A stretch of DNA of 64,000 nucleotides from JAMBLL01 sp964387145 (GTDB lineage: Bacteria > Actinomycetota > Acidimicrobiia > Spongiisociales > UBA5794). Below the pieces are notes generated by a model. The model was not told where the DNA came from, did no database searches, and worked only from the letters and a program-made list of their open reading frames with translations. Shown here piece by piece: positions 33,601 through 41,869 of the stretch. The DNA is taken from contig CAYLVM010000001.1 in the NCBI GenBank assembly GCA_964387145.1, positions 1-64,000 of the forward strand, given 5' to 3'. Position numbers and translations under genes: made by a program. Position 1 is the first letter of the stretch. Every line of letters begins with the position of its first letter.

Positions 33601-35313
33601 TCAGAGGTACTGGCCAGGCGAAACGGCCTCGATCGCGCGCTGGTCGCCGTCGCCCTCGATGAGCGTTCGTACGTAGACGATACGTTCACCCTTCTTGCCT
33701 GAGATCCGCGCCCAGTCGTCCGGGTTCGTGGTGTTGGGGAGATCCTCGTGTTCGCGGAACTCCTGATCGACGGCTGTGGTGAGGTCCGTGATCTTGAGGC
33801 CAGGCGGCTCGCCGACGATCTCACGCTTGATGGCGTCCTTCTTGGCCCGACGTACGATGTTCTCGATCATGGCACCCGATGCGAAATCCTTGAAGTAGAG
33901 CTCTTCGCGGTCCCCGCTTGCGTACGTGACTTCCAGGAACCGGTTCTTCGACCCTTCTGCGTACATCGCTTCGACGGCGGCGTCGATCGCACCTTGTCGC
34001 ATGGCGGCGAGGCTCCCGCGTTCGGTGGTCTCATCCTCGTTGTACGGAAGCGTGTCGGGAAGGTAGATGTCGAAGATCCGTCGCGCTGCCTCTTTGGTGG
34101 GTCGCTCGATCTTGATCTTGACGTCGAGACGTCCGGGTCGCAGGATCGCAGGGTCGATGAGGTCCTCGCGGTTCGACGCTCCGATGACGATGACGTTCTT
34201 GAGAGATTCGACTCCGTCGAGCTCGCTGAGCAGCTGTGGGACGATCGTGGACTCGACGTCTGAGGAGACACCCGTGCCGCGCGTGCGGAAGAGAGAGTCC
34301 ATCTCATCGAAGAACACGATCACCGGCACGCCTTCGTCTGACTTCTCTTTCGCCCGCTGGAAGATGAGCCTGATCTGTCGTTCGGTCTCTCCGACGTACT
34401 TGTTGAGGAGTTCGGGACCTTTGATGTTGAGGAAGTACGACCGGGTGTCGTCATCGGCGTTGCGATTGCTCACAGCAAGGGCAAGGGAGTTTGCAACGGC
34501 CTTTGCAATGAGGGTCTTCCCGCACCCCGGAGGACCGTAGAGCAGCACTCCCTTGGGTGCGGCGAGGTCGTAGGCAGCGAAGCGTTCGCGATGAAGGTAC
34601 GGCAACTCGACGGCGTCCCTGATGATCTCGATCTGCTCGTCGAGTCCACCGATGTCCTCGTAGGTGATGTCTGGTACTTCCTCGAGGACGAGCTGCTCCA
34701 CCTCGGGTCGCAGCAGCTTCTCGAGGACGAGGCCGGTCGTTGCATCGAGACGAACATGGTCGCCTGCACGCAGATACGTGTCGGTGAGGGGAGCTCCGAG
34801 CGTGACGACCTTCTCCTCATCGCCTCGTGTCAGGACGAGGATCCGATCCTCACCGATGGTCTCTTTCACCGTTGCAACTTCCCCCGTCGACTCGAACATG
34901 CGGGTATCGACGATGTTGAAGGCTTCGTTCAAGATGACTTCCTGGCCGCGTTCCAACTCCTTGATCTCGACAGTTGGCTCGACGGCGACACGCAGCTTTC
35001 GTCCCGAGGACGTGATGTCGACGGTGCCGTCAGCGTTGATCTGGAGAACGGTCCCGAACGGGTTTGGGGGTGCCGTGAGCTTCTCGACCTCGTCGCGAAG
35101 GAGTGCGAGCTGTTCGCGAGTCTCGGAGAGGACGGTAGAGAGTTTGTCGTTCTGGCTGGACGCCTGGGCAAGCTGGTTGCGAACATCGAGCAGGCGCTCT
35201 TCGAGGAGGCGTACGCGCCGTGGCGCATCCTGGCATCGTCGCCGTAGGACGGCGATCTCTTCTTCGAGCATCCTGATGGTTGCCGTCTGGTCAGCCCGTT
35301 CATTATCCGACAT
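33601..35313 (-). CDS. arc: Proteasome-associated ATPase Arc/Mpa
   Basis: Arc is the AAA+ ring that binds pupylated proteins and unfolds them into the core. The 570-residue product has a coiled coil (about 8-80), tandem OB domains (about 85-205) and one AAA domain. Within it are Walker A GPPGCGKT (260-267), Walker B VFFDEMDSLF and the arginine-finger region NPAILRPGRLD-like. The chain ends in GQYL, the docking tail for the alpha ring. It heads the locus and has a possible -10 box at 35359. Confidence 0.95.
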   Translation of the reverse strand: MSDNERADQTATIRMLEEEIAVLRRRCQDAPRRVRLLEERLLDVRNQLAQASSQNDKLSTVLSETREQLALLRDEVEKLTAPPNPFGTVLQINADGTVDITSSGRKLRVAVEPTVEIKELERGQEVILNEAFNIVDTRMFESTGEVATVKETIGEDRILVLTRGDEEKVVTLGAPLTDTYLRAGDHVRLDATTGLVLEKLLRPEVEQLVLEEVPDITYEDIGGLDEQIEIIRDAVELPYLHRERFAAYDLAAPKGVLLYGPPGCGKTLIAKAVANSLALAVSNRNADDDTRSYFLNIKGPELLNKYVGETERQIRLIFQRAKEKSDEGVPVIVFFDEMDSLFRTRGTGVSSDVESTIVPQLLSELDGVESLKNVIVIGASNREDLIDPAILRPGRLDVKIKIERPTKEAARRIFDIYLPDTLPYNEDETTERGSLAAMRQGAIDAAVEAMYAEGSKNRFLEVTYASGDREELYFKDFASGAMIENIVRRAKKDAIKREIVGEPPGLKITDLTTAVDQEFREHEDLPNTTNPDDWARISGKKGERIVYVRTLIEGDGDQRAIEAVSPGQYL

Positions 35314-35358
35314 CTCGACCTCCGACTTCCTTCATCGGCACGTGTCGCCTCTTGCACG

Positions 35359-35364
35359 AGTGTA
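35359..35364 (-). promoter_or_regulatory. Possible -10 box of the arc-dop-pup-prcBA operon
   Basis: TACACT on the minus strand lies 45 bases before the arc ATG. TGTGCA about 17 bases further up may be the -35 element. The leader would include GGAGGT just before the start codon. Confidence 0.4.
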
Positions 35365-35463
35365 GAACGCGTCATGGTTTTGCACAGCGTTCCCCATGAT
35401 GCTGCTGGAGAGCCCCGATCCCACGCTACGCTCTCTGCGAATACTGCCGACCAAGGAACGAAG

Positions 35464-35709
35464 ATGAAGGTCTGGATCGATCAGGATCTCTGCACAGGCG
35501 ACGGACTCTGTGAGGAGATCGCCCCCGATGTGTTCGTACTTCTCGACGACGGACTCGCATACGTGCGAGAAGGTGACACGATTTACGCCGCGTCGGAAGG
35601 CCACCCCGAGGGTGCCAAGGGTTTGGCCGCCTTCCCAGACGACCAGATGGATCTCGTTGTCGAGTCTGCCGAAGAGTGCCCCGGCGAGTGCATCTACATC
35701 GAACCCTAG
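35464..35709 (+). CDS. Single-cluster ferredoxin
   Basis: The 81-residue product has the CTGDGLCEEIAPDVF segment followed by a C-terminal ECPGECIYIE. This is the pattern of small actinobacterial ferredoxins with a single [3Fe-4S] or [4Fe-4S] cluster that often serve cytochromes P450. Asp13 stands where a [4Fe-4S] ferredoxin would have a Cys, which favours [3Fe-4S]. A fourth Cys, next to the last ligand, is unusual. ATG at 35464 has AAGGA nine bases upstream. No P450 gene is in the window. Confidence 0.85.
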   Translation: MKVWIDQDLCTGDGLCEEIAPDVFVLLDDGLAYVREGDTIYAASEGHPEGAKGLAAFPDDQMDLVVESAEECPGECIYIEP

Positions 35710-35738
35710 ACCCGGCCCCAGCCGGCGTCAGGCGCTCC

Positions 35739-36536
35739 TTAGCGAGTTCGACGAAGTCGCTTGCGCGCGACGGTGATGAACCCTGTGTGGCCGACCATTC
35801 GATGGTCGGGGCGGACGGAACGTCCTTCCACGGTCCAGGATCGCATGAGGATCTCGAAGGTATCGACCTCGGTGAAGATCTTGGCTTCGTGCAGTTCCTC
35901 CCTCAGTGTCTGGACCTGGGGAACGGTCGGAAGATAGCTCGCGAGCACTCCCCCGCCGGCAAGCGATTCGGTAGCCGCGGCCACCGAGTGCCACGGCTCC
36001 GGTAGATCCAGGACGATTCGGTCGGGTGCGACGTCACCGATGACGTCTTCAACGTCACCGATCCGCAGATCGAGGTTCGTCGGTATTTCTCCAAGGAACG
36101 CTTCGATGAGGCGCCCTGCGTGAACGGCATGGTCCTGTCTGCGTTCGACGCTCACGACCACACCGCCATCTCCCACCGCTCGCAACAGTGCCAGGGTGAG
36201 CGCTCCGGACCCTGTTCCTGCTTCCACGACGGTGCACCCTGGAGCGATGTCGGCCCACATGATGAGAGCGCTGGTGTCCTTGGGATACATGACCGCGGCT
36301 CCACGCTTCATGCGCAGCACGTAGTCGGCGAGCCGGGGCCGCAGAGCCACGAGCGGAGCGTCCGTACTCGTTGCCACAGTTGCCCCTTCGGGTTCACCGA
36401 TCACGACGTCGTGTGCCAGGGATCCCTTGTCGGACTGCCACGTTGACCCCGAAGTGAGGGTGACGAGATACTGTCGACCCTTTGCATCGTTCAAGAGACA
36501 CAGATCACCCTCGCGAAACGGATCCCCCGTTGTCAT
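35739..36536 (-). CDS. trmI: tRNA (adenine-58-N1)-methyltransferase TrmI
   Basis: TrmI methylates A58 in the T loop of tRNA. The 265-residue product has an N-terminal beta domain (FREGDLCLLNDAKGRQY), the QIIYPKD-equivalent segment VMYPKDTSALIMW, the SAM-binding VVEAGTGSGALTLALL and a DLPEPWH catalytic segment. Its location beside arc matches Rv2118c beside the proteasome locus in M. tuberculosis. ATG at 36536 overlaps the stop of a 34-residue membrane protein gene as ATGA, making it the last gene of a five-gene overlapping series. Confidence 0.94.
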   Translation of the reverse strand: MTTGDPFREGDLCLLNDAKGRQYLVTLTSGSTWQSDKGSLAHDVVIGEPEGATVATSTDAPLVALRPRLADYVLRMKRGAAVMYPKDTSALIMWADIAPGCTVVEAGTGSGALTLALLRAVGDGGVVVSVERRQDHAVHAGRLIEAFLGEIPTNLDLRIGDVEDVIGDVAPDRIVLDLPEPWHSVAAATESLAGGGVLASYLPTVPQVQTLREELHEAKIFTEVDTFEILMRSWTVEGRSVRPDHRMVGHTGFITVARKRLRRTR

Positions 36537-36637
36537 CCCGAGAATGCGGGGAGGATGGTTGCAGCGAAGGTGATCACCATCATCGTGACGATCACCCAGA
36601 TCACGATCCTCACGAAGCGGTCGTTCTTGCCTGCCAT
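36533..36637 (-). CDS. 34-residue single-pass membrane microprotein
   Basis: A short basic head (KNDRFVR, residues 4-10) is followed by one hydrophobic helix of about 20 residues and a short tail ending near LPAFSG. The shape resembles Prli42/DUF4044 miniproteins of Firmicutes (basic N-terminus, one helix, almost no tail), but I claim only similar topology. The gene overlaps its neighbours on both sides: TGATG with the 89-residue gene and ATGA with trmI. That makes a chance frame unlikely. Confidence 0.6.
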   Translation of the reverse strand: MAGKNDRFVRIVIWVIVTMMVITFAATILPAFSG

Positions 36638-36906
36638 CAGTTCCGCACGATCGCTTCACTTGCCATGTTGTCGCCGCGGTACACCCGTATGCGCACGGTC
36701 TGACCCGCGTCGACCACATGTGTGTAGACGGGCACGTTCTTCCTGGTACGACGAAGGAGCACCCCTGCGGTCATGAGTCCTACGCCGATCGCGGTTTGCG
36801 TCGCCGGGCGGCGTCTCCCCGCTGTAGCGGTGATCCAACCGATGCGCACGAATGGGTGGAAGCGCTTCCACCACCACCGTCGGAGGACGAATACGGCTTG
36901 GGTCAC
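36637..36906 (-). CDS. Membrane-associated protein of unknown function (89 aa)
   Basis: The 89-residue product has an unusual WWWKRFHPFVR aromatic-basic start, a short hydrophobic segment (AIGVGLMTAGVLL, about 43-55), and a C-terminal hydrophilic part containing a GQTVRIRVYRG stretch. One membrane segment with cytoplasmic arginine-rich flanks is the simplest reading. The GTG at 36906 overlaps the stop of the 64-residue gene as GTGA. I do not recognise the family. Confidence 0.6.
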   Translation of the reverse strand: MTQAVFVLRRWWWKRFHPFVRIGWITATAGRRRPATQTAIGVGLMTAGVLLRRTRKNVPVYTHVVDAGQTVRIRVYRGDNMASEAIVRN

Positions 36907-37097
36907 TGGGTGAACACCTCGACTCGGATCCTGCTGTGTCGTGAGCGCCACACGGAGAACGCAACGATCCCGACGACGACGGCGCCGGCGATGAGGCCGA
37001 CCACGACAGCGTTCGAGCGTGCCCGGTCCTCGACATCGGTGACGACACCTTCGATCTCGCGCAGCTTCGCTTCGAGGTCAGAGCGCTGAACCGTCAT
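36903..37097 (-). CDS. Small membrane protein (64 aa)
   Basis: The N-terminal 25 residues are charged and helical (RSDLEAKLREIEG). One transmembrane segment lies at about 30-48 (VVVGLIAGAVVVGIVAF). A basic tail follows. It is linked to both neighbours by four-base overlaps. Similar small proteins beside holin-like genes are usually annotated only as hypothetical; no function can be assigned. Confidence 0.65.
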   Translation of the reverse strand: MTVQRSDLEAKLREIEGVVTDVEDRARSNAVVVGLIAGAVVVGIVAFSVWRSRHSRIRVEVFTQ

Positions 37098-37435
37098 CGT
37101 TCACCTCCCTCAATTGGGGTGCCGTGCCCGTCATGTACGCCGCGATCGGGGGCAAACTTCACCAGGATCGTCATGAAGCCGACGAGGAGCAGGGCGAAGA
37201 CGACATACGCCAGAGCCTCCCAGTAGGGGCTGTCGGGAAGCACGTCGTAGAGGGCTCGGAGCCCGGCGACGGAGAGAAGGACGACGGCCGAGGCCCATAT
37301 CGCAGCCGCTCCGAGGGAGTAGGCGCCGAAGTGACCGAGCCTCTTCGCCGGCTCAACCGTTTCCTGAAGCAGGTACGACTTCGCAAGGTCGTAGAACTCC
37401 CGGATGAGGTCGGGTATATCGGTGATGTCCGCCAT
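37094..37435 (-). CDS. Phage-holin-superfamily-III-like membrane protein (113 aa)
   Basis: The 113-residue product has an N-terminal cytoplasmic helix (IREFYDLAKSYLLQETVEPAKRLG), two hydrophobic segments (about 38-58 and 72-92) separated by a short loop, and a polar tail. This is the layout of the actinobacterial holin-X/Phage_holin_3_6-type proteins that occur in chromosomal, non-phage settings. No lysis enzyme or phage gene is near. It is the first gene of the overlapping series ending in trmI. Confidence 0.65.
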   Translation of the reverse strand: MADITDIPDLIREFYDLAKSYLLQETVEPAKRLGHFGAYSLGAAAIWASAVVLLSVAGLRALYDVLPDSPYWEALAYVVFALLLVGFMTILVKFAPDRGVHDGHGTPIEGGER

Positions 37436-37529
37436 GTGTCCTCGTTCCGTCGACGTCAGGATACCCCGCCTGAAAATGATGCGGGAAGCCTACCCATCTG
37501 GTGCGCCTTGGGTACTACGATGCGTCACC

Positions 37530-38834
37530 GTGGACGATGAAGGCGAGTGGCGCGTCGAGCGTCTCTATGTTCGACGGGCAAGACGAAATCTAAGACCGAT
37601 CGTTGGGGGCCAAGCAGTCTCTCTCTTCGGGGACTACATAGCGTTCTTCGTCCTGCCGTACTTCATGTTGTCGTTGACCGGCAGTGCACTCCATCTCGGG
37701 TTGACCGCTGCAGCTGAAACGCTTCCGATGCTTCTCTTCGGTCTGGCGGCGGGAGTCTTCCTCGATCGGCGACGTCGTCTCGGCAGGACACTCATCGCGG
37801 CAGATCTGATCCGGGCTGTGGTTTTCGCCTTCCTTGCGTTCGCGGTGACGACGTCGTGGATGTCGCCGATGGTCATCTTCGCTGCTGCGTTCGTGGTGGG
37901 ATCGATGGCCGTTGTGTTCGATTCTGGGCTCCAGACTTGGATGACACAGTCGCTCGACGAAGACGACCTGCTCCGGGCGAACACGCAGCTTGGACTCGCT
38001 CGTACGATCACCCTCAGTGTCGGTCCACTCGTCGGCGGGTTGATCGTCGCCCTTGCAGGAGGGTTCGCCATGGCGTTCGGGATCAACGCAGCGACCTTCG
38101 TCGTCTCGGCCAGCCTCCTTGCCCTCGTTCGGCCGCGTAAACATTCCCCGAAGAGGTCCTACGAGCCGTTCGGGCGCGCGATCGGATCGGGGTTGAAGGT
38201 GCTTTTCGCCGACAAACGCCTGCGATGGGGCACACTCGGGGGCACGCTGACCAACCTCGTGTTCCAGCCCCTCGAGGCGCTCCTCGTGCTGTACGTCTCC
38301 TCCGAGATCCTCGGCCTGAGCATGGACGACGGCCTCGCCCAGAAGGGGATGCTCATCGGTCTCTTCTTCGCGCTCCAGGCTGGGGTCGGATCGATCGGTG
38401 TCGCCTTCGCAGGGAAAGTGGCCAGACGAATACCCCTCGGCACGATGTACGTCATCGGACTCGTTCTGCTCGGCGGCGGGTTCCTCGTCGTCGCCCTCGT
38501 CGGGTCGTGGATCGCCGTGATCCCTGCCGGTATCGCCATCACCGGTGTCACCTGGGTCAACGTGGCCCTCGTGACGATGCGTCAGAAGCTCGCCCCACCC
38601 GAACAGATGGGTCGCGTGATCGCCGCGTCACGAACGCTTGCGTGGGCCGGCCTTCCCATCGGAGCAGCAATGGGCGGGGTCATCGCAGCCAAGGTGGGTA
38701 TCGTCCCGGTCTACCTCGGTGGTTCGATCAGTGTCCTGATCGTCGCAGCGTTCCTGACGACGACGGCGCTGTTCCGAGATCCGGTGATGGGCACCCACAC
38801 CGATGAACGACAGCACGAGGACGATCCTGTATAG
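37530..38834 (+). CDS. MFS transporter
   Basis: The 434-residue product has about twelve hydrophobic segments and the loop motif GVFLDRRRRLGRTL after the second pair. This is typical of the MFS family that includes macrolide-efflux (MefA-like) and enterobactin exporters. The substrate is unknown. GTG at 37530 is chosen as the first start giving a short cytoplasmic leader (DDEGEWRVERLYVRRAR) before helix 1. Longer reading crosses the neighbour's promoter region. It diverges from the holin-like gene. Confidence 0.85.
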   Translation: MDDEGEWRVERLYVRRARRNLRPIVGGQAVSLFGDYIAFFVLPYFMLSLTGSALHLGLTAAAETLPMLLFGLAAGVFLDRRRRLGRTLIAADLIRAVVFAFLAFAVTTSWMSPMVIFAAAFVVGSMAVVFDSGLQTWMTQSLDEDDLLRANTQLGLARTITLSVGPLVGGLIVALAGGFAMAFGINAATFVVSASLLALVRPRKHSPKRSYEPFGRAIGSGLKVLFADKRLRWGTLGGTLTNLVFQPLEALLVLYVSSEILGLSMDDGLAQKGMLIGLFFALQAGVGSIGVAFAGKVARRIPLGTMYVIGLVLLGGGFLVVALVGSWIAVIPAGIAITGVTWVNVALVTMRQKLAPPEQMGRVIAASRTLAWAGLPIGAAMGGVIAAKVGIVPVYLGGSISVLIVAAFLTTTALFRDPVMGTHTDERQHEDDPV

Positions 38835-38835
38835 C

Positions 38836-38855
38836 GCCTCTGTAGCGACAGAAGC
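38836..38855. terminator. Possible bidirectional hairpin between convergent genes
   Basis: GCCTCTGT and ACAGAAGC pair at seven of eight positions around a four-base loop, just after the MFS stop and before the end of the convergent microprotein gene. No long U tract follows on either strand. Confidence 0.35.
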
Positions 38856-38862
38856 CGTGGAG

Positions 38863-38988
38863 CTAGAAGCGGTGCCTCTTCTTCTTGGATTTCGTGTGTT
38901 TGCGGGAACTGACGGCCCAACCTACGGCGAAGCCGAACACGGCAGCCACGAGTAGCCACAGGACGATCTGGGAGGCCACGTACGTCAT
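38863..38988 (-). CDS. 41-residue membrane microprotein downstream of the BON/OmpA gene
   Basis: One hydrophobic helix (about residues 8-26) is followed by a strongly basic tail ([14 protein letters not shown]), the pattern of a positive-inside, N-out single-pass protein. The ATG lies three bases after the OmpA-domain gene stop, so it is probably co-translated. In mycobacteria the OmpATb gene arfA is also followed by the small membrane gene arfB; the parallel is suggestive but not proof of homology. Confidence 0.6.
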
Positions 38989-38991
38989 CGT

Positions 38992-40182
38992 CTATCCTTC
39001 CTCGAGCAGTGCAGTGAACTCGATGCGTCGATTGCGGGCCCTTCCCTCAGCAGTGGTGTTGTCTGCTATCGGCTCTGATTCGCCGAGGCCGACCATCTCG
39101 AAGCGGCCTTGGTCTGCACCTTTGGCAACGAGGTACTCGAGAACCGTTCGTGCCCGAAGTTCGGACAGTACCTGGTTGTCCTCGTGGGAACCTTGTGAGT
39201 CTGTATGGCCGGAGATGCGTACCCGGACGTTGGGAACGGACTCGAGTGCGGCGGAGATCTCATCGAGCAACGCTTCGCCCTCGCTGGTCAGAGCGTAGCT
39301 CTTGACCTCGAACTCGACGACCTTCCCCTCGATGAGGTCGTCGAGGTTGACCTGAAGCTCTTCGACCTCCTTGTCGGTGGGAGGCGTTTCAAGAACGAGG
39401 AGTCGCACGCCTGTGGTCACGGCGAAGCCGAAGCCGGCACCCGTCTCCGTCGCGAGATCGTTCAGTTCGTCGCGCAGTGCCTTGTCCTCTGTCTCTCCCA
39501 CAACGGTGAGGAGCTTGGCGCTCGGGTCGACGACGACACGCCCAGCAGGGAGCACATCGGCGAAACGCTGTACAAGGCTGAGTGTCGTGCCGAGCCACGT
39601 TGTCTCGTCCTCGAGACCCTCGAGGGCCGAAAGCCCGGCGATGTCGACACCGTTCGTGAACGTGGACGAGAGTGTCTGGTTCACGAACGCGACCTTCTCA
39701 GTGCTCGACACCGAGCCGGACACGATCGCCTCGTCCCCGTTCCAGGTGATATCGATGGCTTCCCCCGTCACGACGATCTCCTCGAGGTCGCCTGTAAAGA
39801 CAGGCCACAACGCTCCACCCACGCTCCCGACTCCGGTGATGCCTGACACGGCGGCGTACGCCTCATCCTGTGTCTGTTCCGTCGTGATGGAGCCTGAAAG
39901 GCGCAGAGATGTGCCCCTCGCGTCGACGTTCACCTCCGTGAACCCGCTGGTCGCGAGCGCTTGCCTCGCCTTGGCCTCGAGGTCTGCTTCGATGCCTGCG
40001 GTTCCGAAGCGCACGCCAAGGAATGCAATGATGATGAATCCCACGATCACGGCAACAGCGAATCCAACGCTGGACATGACATCGTCGTCCCGGGGATCGG
40101 AGTCGAAGGACGAGGACGCAGAAGGACGACCACCCGTGTAGCGGGCAACGTCTTGGATTCCTCGCTTCTTCGACTTCAACAT
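38992..40182 (-). CDS. BON- and OmpA-domain membrane protein (ArfA/OmpATb-like)
   Basis: The 396-residue product has a cytoplasmic basic head, one transmembrane segment at about 37-60, two BON-like repeats (about 75-260) and a C-terminal OmpA-type peptidoglycan-binding domain. That domain contains VRVRISGHTDSQGS, the NQVLSELRARTVLEYL segment and a final RIEFTAL. This architecture matches OmpATb (ArfA) of M. tuberculosis, a protein tied to acid adaptation. Whether it forms a pore is not visible. A GCAGGTTGG stretch precedes the ATG; a TAGCAT box lies 26 bases before it. Confidence 0.85.
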   Translation of the reverse strand: MLKSKKRGIQDVARYTGGRPSASSSFDSDPRDDDVMSSVGFAVAVIVGFIIIAFLGVRFGTAGIEADLEAKARQALATSGFTEVNVDARGTSLRLSGSITTEQTQDEAYAAVSGITGVGSVGGALWPVFTGDLEEIVVTGEAIDITWNGDEAIVSGSVSSTEKVAFVNQTLSSTFTNGVDIAGLSALEGLEDETTWLGTTLSLVQRFADVLPAGRVVVDPSAKLLTVVGETEDKALRDELNDLATETGAGFGFAVTTGVRLLVLETPPTDKEVEELQVNLDDLIEGKVVEFEVKSYALTSEGEALLDEISAALESVPNVRVRISGHTDSQGSHEDNQVLSELRARTVLEYLVAKGADQGRFEMVGLGESEPIADNTTAEGRARNRRIEFTALLEEG

Positions 40183-40271
40183 GATCCAACCTGCAGCGTG
40201 CTGGGAATGCTATTGACCTTTCGTGGTAGTGGACACTATGGAACGGTCGCGAGGTTCCCTGAGGTCCCAGA

Positions 40272-41018
40272 TCACGAGGCTTCCTCCATCTCGCCGGATG
40301 CATCCGTGTCAGGTTCGACGATCGATGCGAGATCAACAGATCGCGCTGCTCCATACTCGAGCATGCCGACCACAGCGGTCTGGAGCGACCGAACACGTTC
40401 GAGGAGCTCGGTGTGTTCGGACTCGAGTGCCGTGCGGATGTCGGAACTCTCCCTTTGTGCCGCGGCGATACGGATCGCTGCCTCGTGACGGGCAGCGTCG
40501 ATCGTCTCTTGTGCTCTGCGATCGGACTCTTCAACGGTGCGCCGGCTTCTCTCAGCGGCCTCAGTCTCGAGGTTCGCTGCCTCCGTACGAGCCCGCTCTT
40601 CGATGGCTGCAGCTTCACGGATCGCAGAGTCCAGGCGTTCCTTCGCCTGGAGGAGGATGGCAGAACTGTCTTCCTGGGCCCTACGAGCGGCTTCTTTGGG
40701 TGCGCTGAGAAGGTCTTCTGCCTGTTGTCGTGCTTCGATGATGATCTGTCGTGCGCGCTCTTGTGCTTCGTCGATGAGCTTCTGTTTCGTCTCGGCGGCA
40801 GCGAGGAAGGCTGCTTCGACGTTCCCCTCAGCGTGCTGAGGCGACTGGACACGTCGTTCGAGAGCGTTCGCTCGTACGGTTTCACGCCGGAGTTCCGTCT
40901 CGAGGCTGTCGACGTCGGCTGCGACATCCTCGAGGAAGGTTGTGACCTCAGCGACCTCGTAGCCGCGTCTGGCGCGCGAAAACTCCTTCGCACGGATCTT
41001 GTGTGCAAGTGTCTGCAT
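40272..41018 (-). CDS. DivIVA/Wag31-type polar-growth protein
   Basis: The 248-residue product begins with a DivIVA-type N-terminal domain (KIRAKEFSRARRGYEVAEV, then FLEDVAADVDSLE), followed by a long Ala/Glu/Arg-rich coiled coil. An acidic C-terminus ends in DTDASGEMEEAS. DivIVA proteins recognise curved membrane and recruit cell-wall machinery in actinobacteria. The family motif near residue 10-25 is well conserved. It is not in the usual division cluster, so it could be a paralogue of Wag31. Confidence 0.85.
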   Translation of the reverse strand: MQTLAHKIRAKEFSRARRGYEVAEVTTFLEDVAADVDSLETELRRETVRANALERRVQSPQHAEGNVEAAFLAAAETKQKLIDEAQERARQIIIEARQQAEDLLSAPKEAARRAQEDSSAILLQAKERLDSAIREAAAIEERARTEAANLETEAAERSRRTVEESDRRAQETIDAARHEAAIRIAAAQRESSDIRTALESEHTELLERVRSLQTAVVGMLEYGAARSVDLASIVEPDTDASGEMEEAS

Positions 41019-41178
41019 GTGCGACCCCTCTTTCGTGGTCGCCTTCCCTCGTTCGCGCCGTGCCCGCGGCTCACCGTACGATGAACTTCGGGCACGGTCA
41101 AGCCCTCTTCACACATGTCGGCACACTGGGGAAGCAGCAAAACCGATTTGTCTGCACGGGTGAGCACCTCGGAGCACC

Positions 41179-41184
41179 TACGCT
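41179..41184 (+). promoter_or_regulatory. -10 box of the ceramidase-like gene
   Basis: TACGCT ends six bases before the ATG at 41191, the same hexamer and spacing as pafA on the other strand. This suggests a leaderless message. Confidence 0.4.
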
Positions 41185-41190
41185 GGTCTG

Positions 41191-41868
41191 ATGGTTGGAG
41201 TGATCTCGGCTCAGATGGGTGGTTCGGACTGTGAGTCGATCGGCACGGGCGTGCTCGCCCAGCCGATCAACACGGTCTCGAGCCTCGCGTACACCATCAT
41301 CGGTGTGTTCGTGTTCGGATGGGCGTTCGCCGTGTCCGGAAGGGAGCGAACGTACCGTCTCGTGTTCGGTGTCTTGATGGCGTTCACGGGCATCGGAAGC
41401 GTCCTGTTCCACGGTCCACAATCCCAAGGAAGCCAGTTCACCCACGACGTCACCTTCCTGATCACACTCTGGTTCCTCGGCATCGGGAATCTGGCCGACC
41501 GGTTCGCATGGTCATCTGGACGACGGTGGACGGCAACCGCTCTGGGTTCGGGGGTGATCGCAGCCACGTTGGTGCTGTCGCCTGGGATCACCAACATGGT
41601 CATGGTGGTCGGTGTCATCATTCTCGTGGTTTCAGATGTGCTGCTTCGCCGTCAGGGCAGGGCGCTGTCGAGATGGTTCGTTGCAAGCTTCATCACGATC
41701 ACCCTGGCGGTCGCGATGTTCCTCCTCGGCCGCACGGGTAGCCCCTTCTGTGATCCGGGCAGCCTCTTCCAGGGCCACGCCGTGTGGCACCTCCTTGGTG
41801 CTGCATCCCTCGGTTCGTACTTCGTGGGAACGAGCCTTTCGCGTCTTGAACCGACACAGAAGGAGTGA
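41191..41868 (+). CDS. Ceramidase-like CREST superfamily membrane protein
   Basis: The 225-residue, seven-helix protein carries the CREST signature residues in the right order. Glu15, Asn27, Ser30 and Tyr34 lie in the first segment (CESIGTGVLAQPINTVSSLAY). Ser70-x3-His74 is followed by His85-Asp86, and His196-x3-His200 lies in GHAVWHLLG. In alkaline ceramidases the three His bind zinc and the Ser/Asp assist. A hydrolase acting on an amide lipid is likely, but the substrate in this bacterium is unknown. It is followed by the dehydratase gene after one base, whose ribosome-binding site lies within its end. Confidence 0.8.
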   Translation: MVGVISAQMGGSDCESIGTGVLAQPINTVSSLAYTIIGVFVFGWAFAVSGRERTYRLVFGVLMAFTGIGSVLFHGPQSQGSQFTHDVTFLITLWFLGIGNLADRFAWSSGRRWTATALGSGVIAATLVLSPGITNMVMVVGVIILVVSDVLLRRQGRALSRWFVASFITITLAVAMFLLGRTGSPFCDPGSLFQGHAVWHLLGAASLGSYFVGTSLSRLEPTQKE

Positions 41869-41869
41869 C

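Noticed and set aside
29067..35313. Novel combination of proteasome genes
   Set aside because: Order and content match the known actinobacterial Pup-proteasome locus; only details such as GGE and local promoters are notable.
37094..37435. Prophage remnant suggested by the holin-like protein
   Set aside because: No integrase, endolysin or structural phage gene is nearby, and such holin-like proteins are common in actinobacterial chromosomes.
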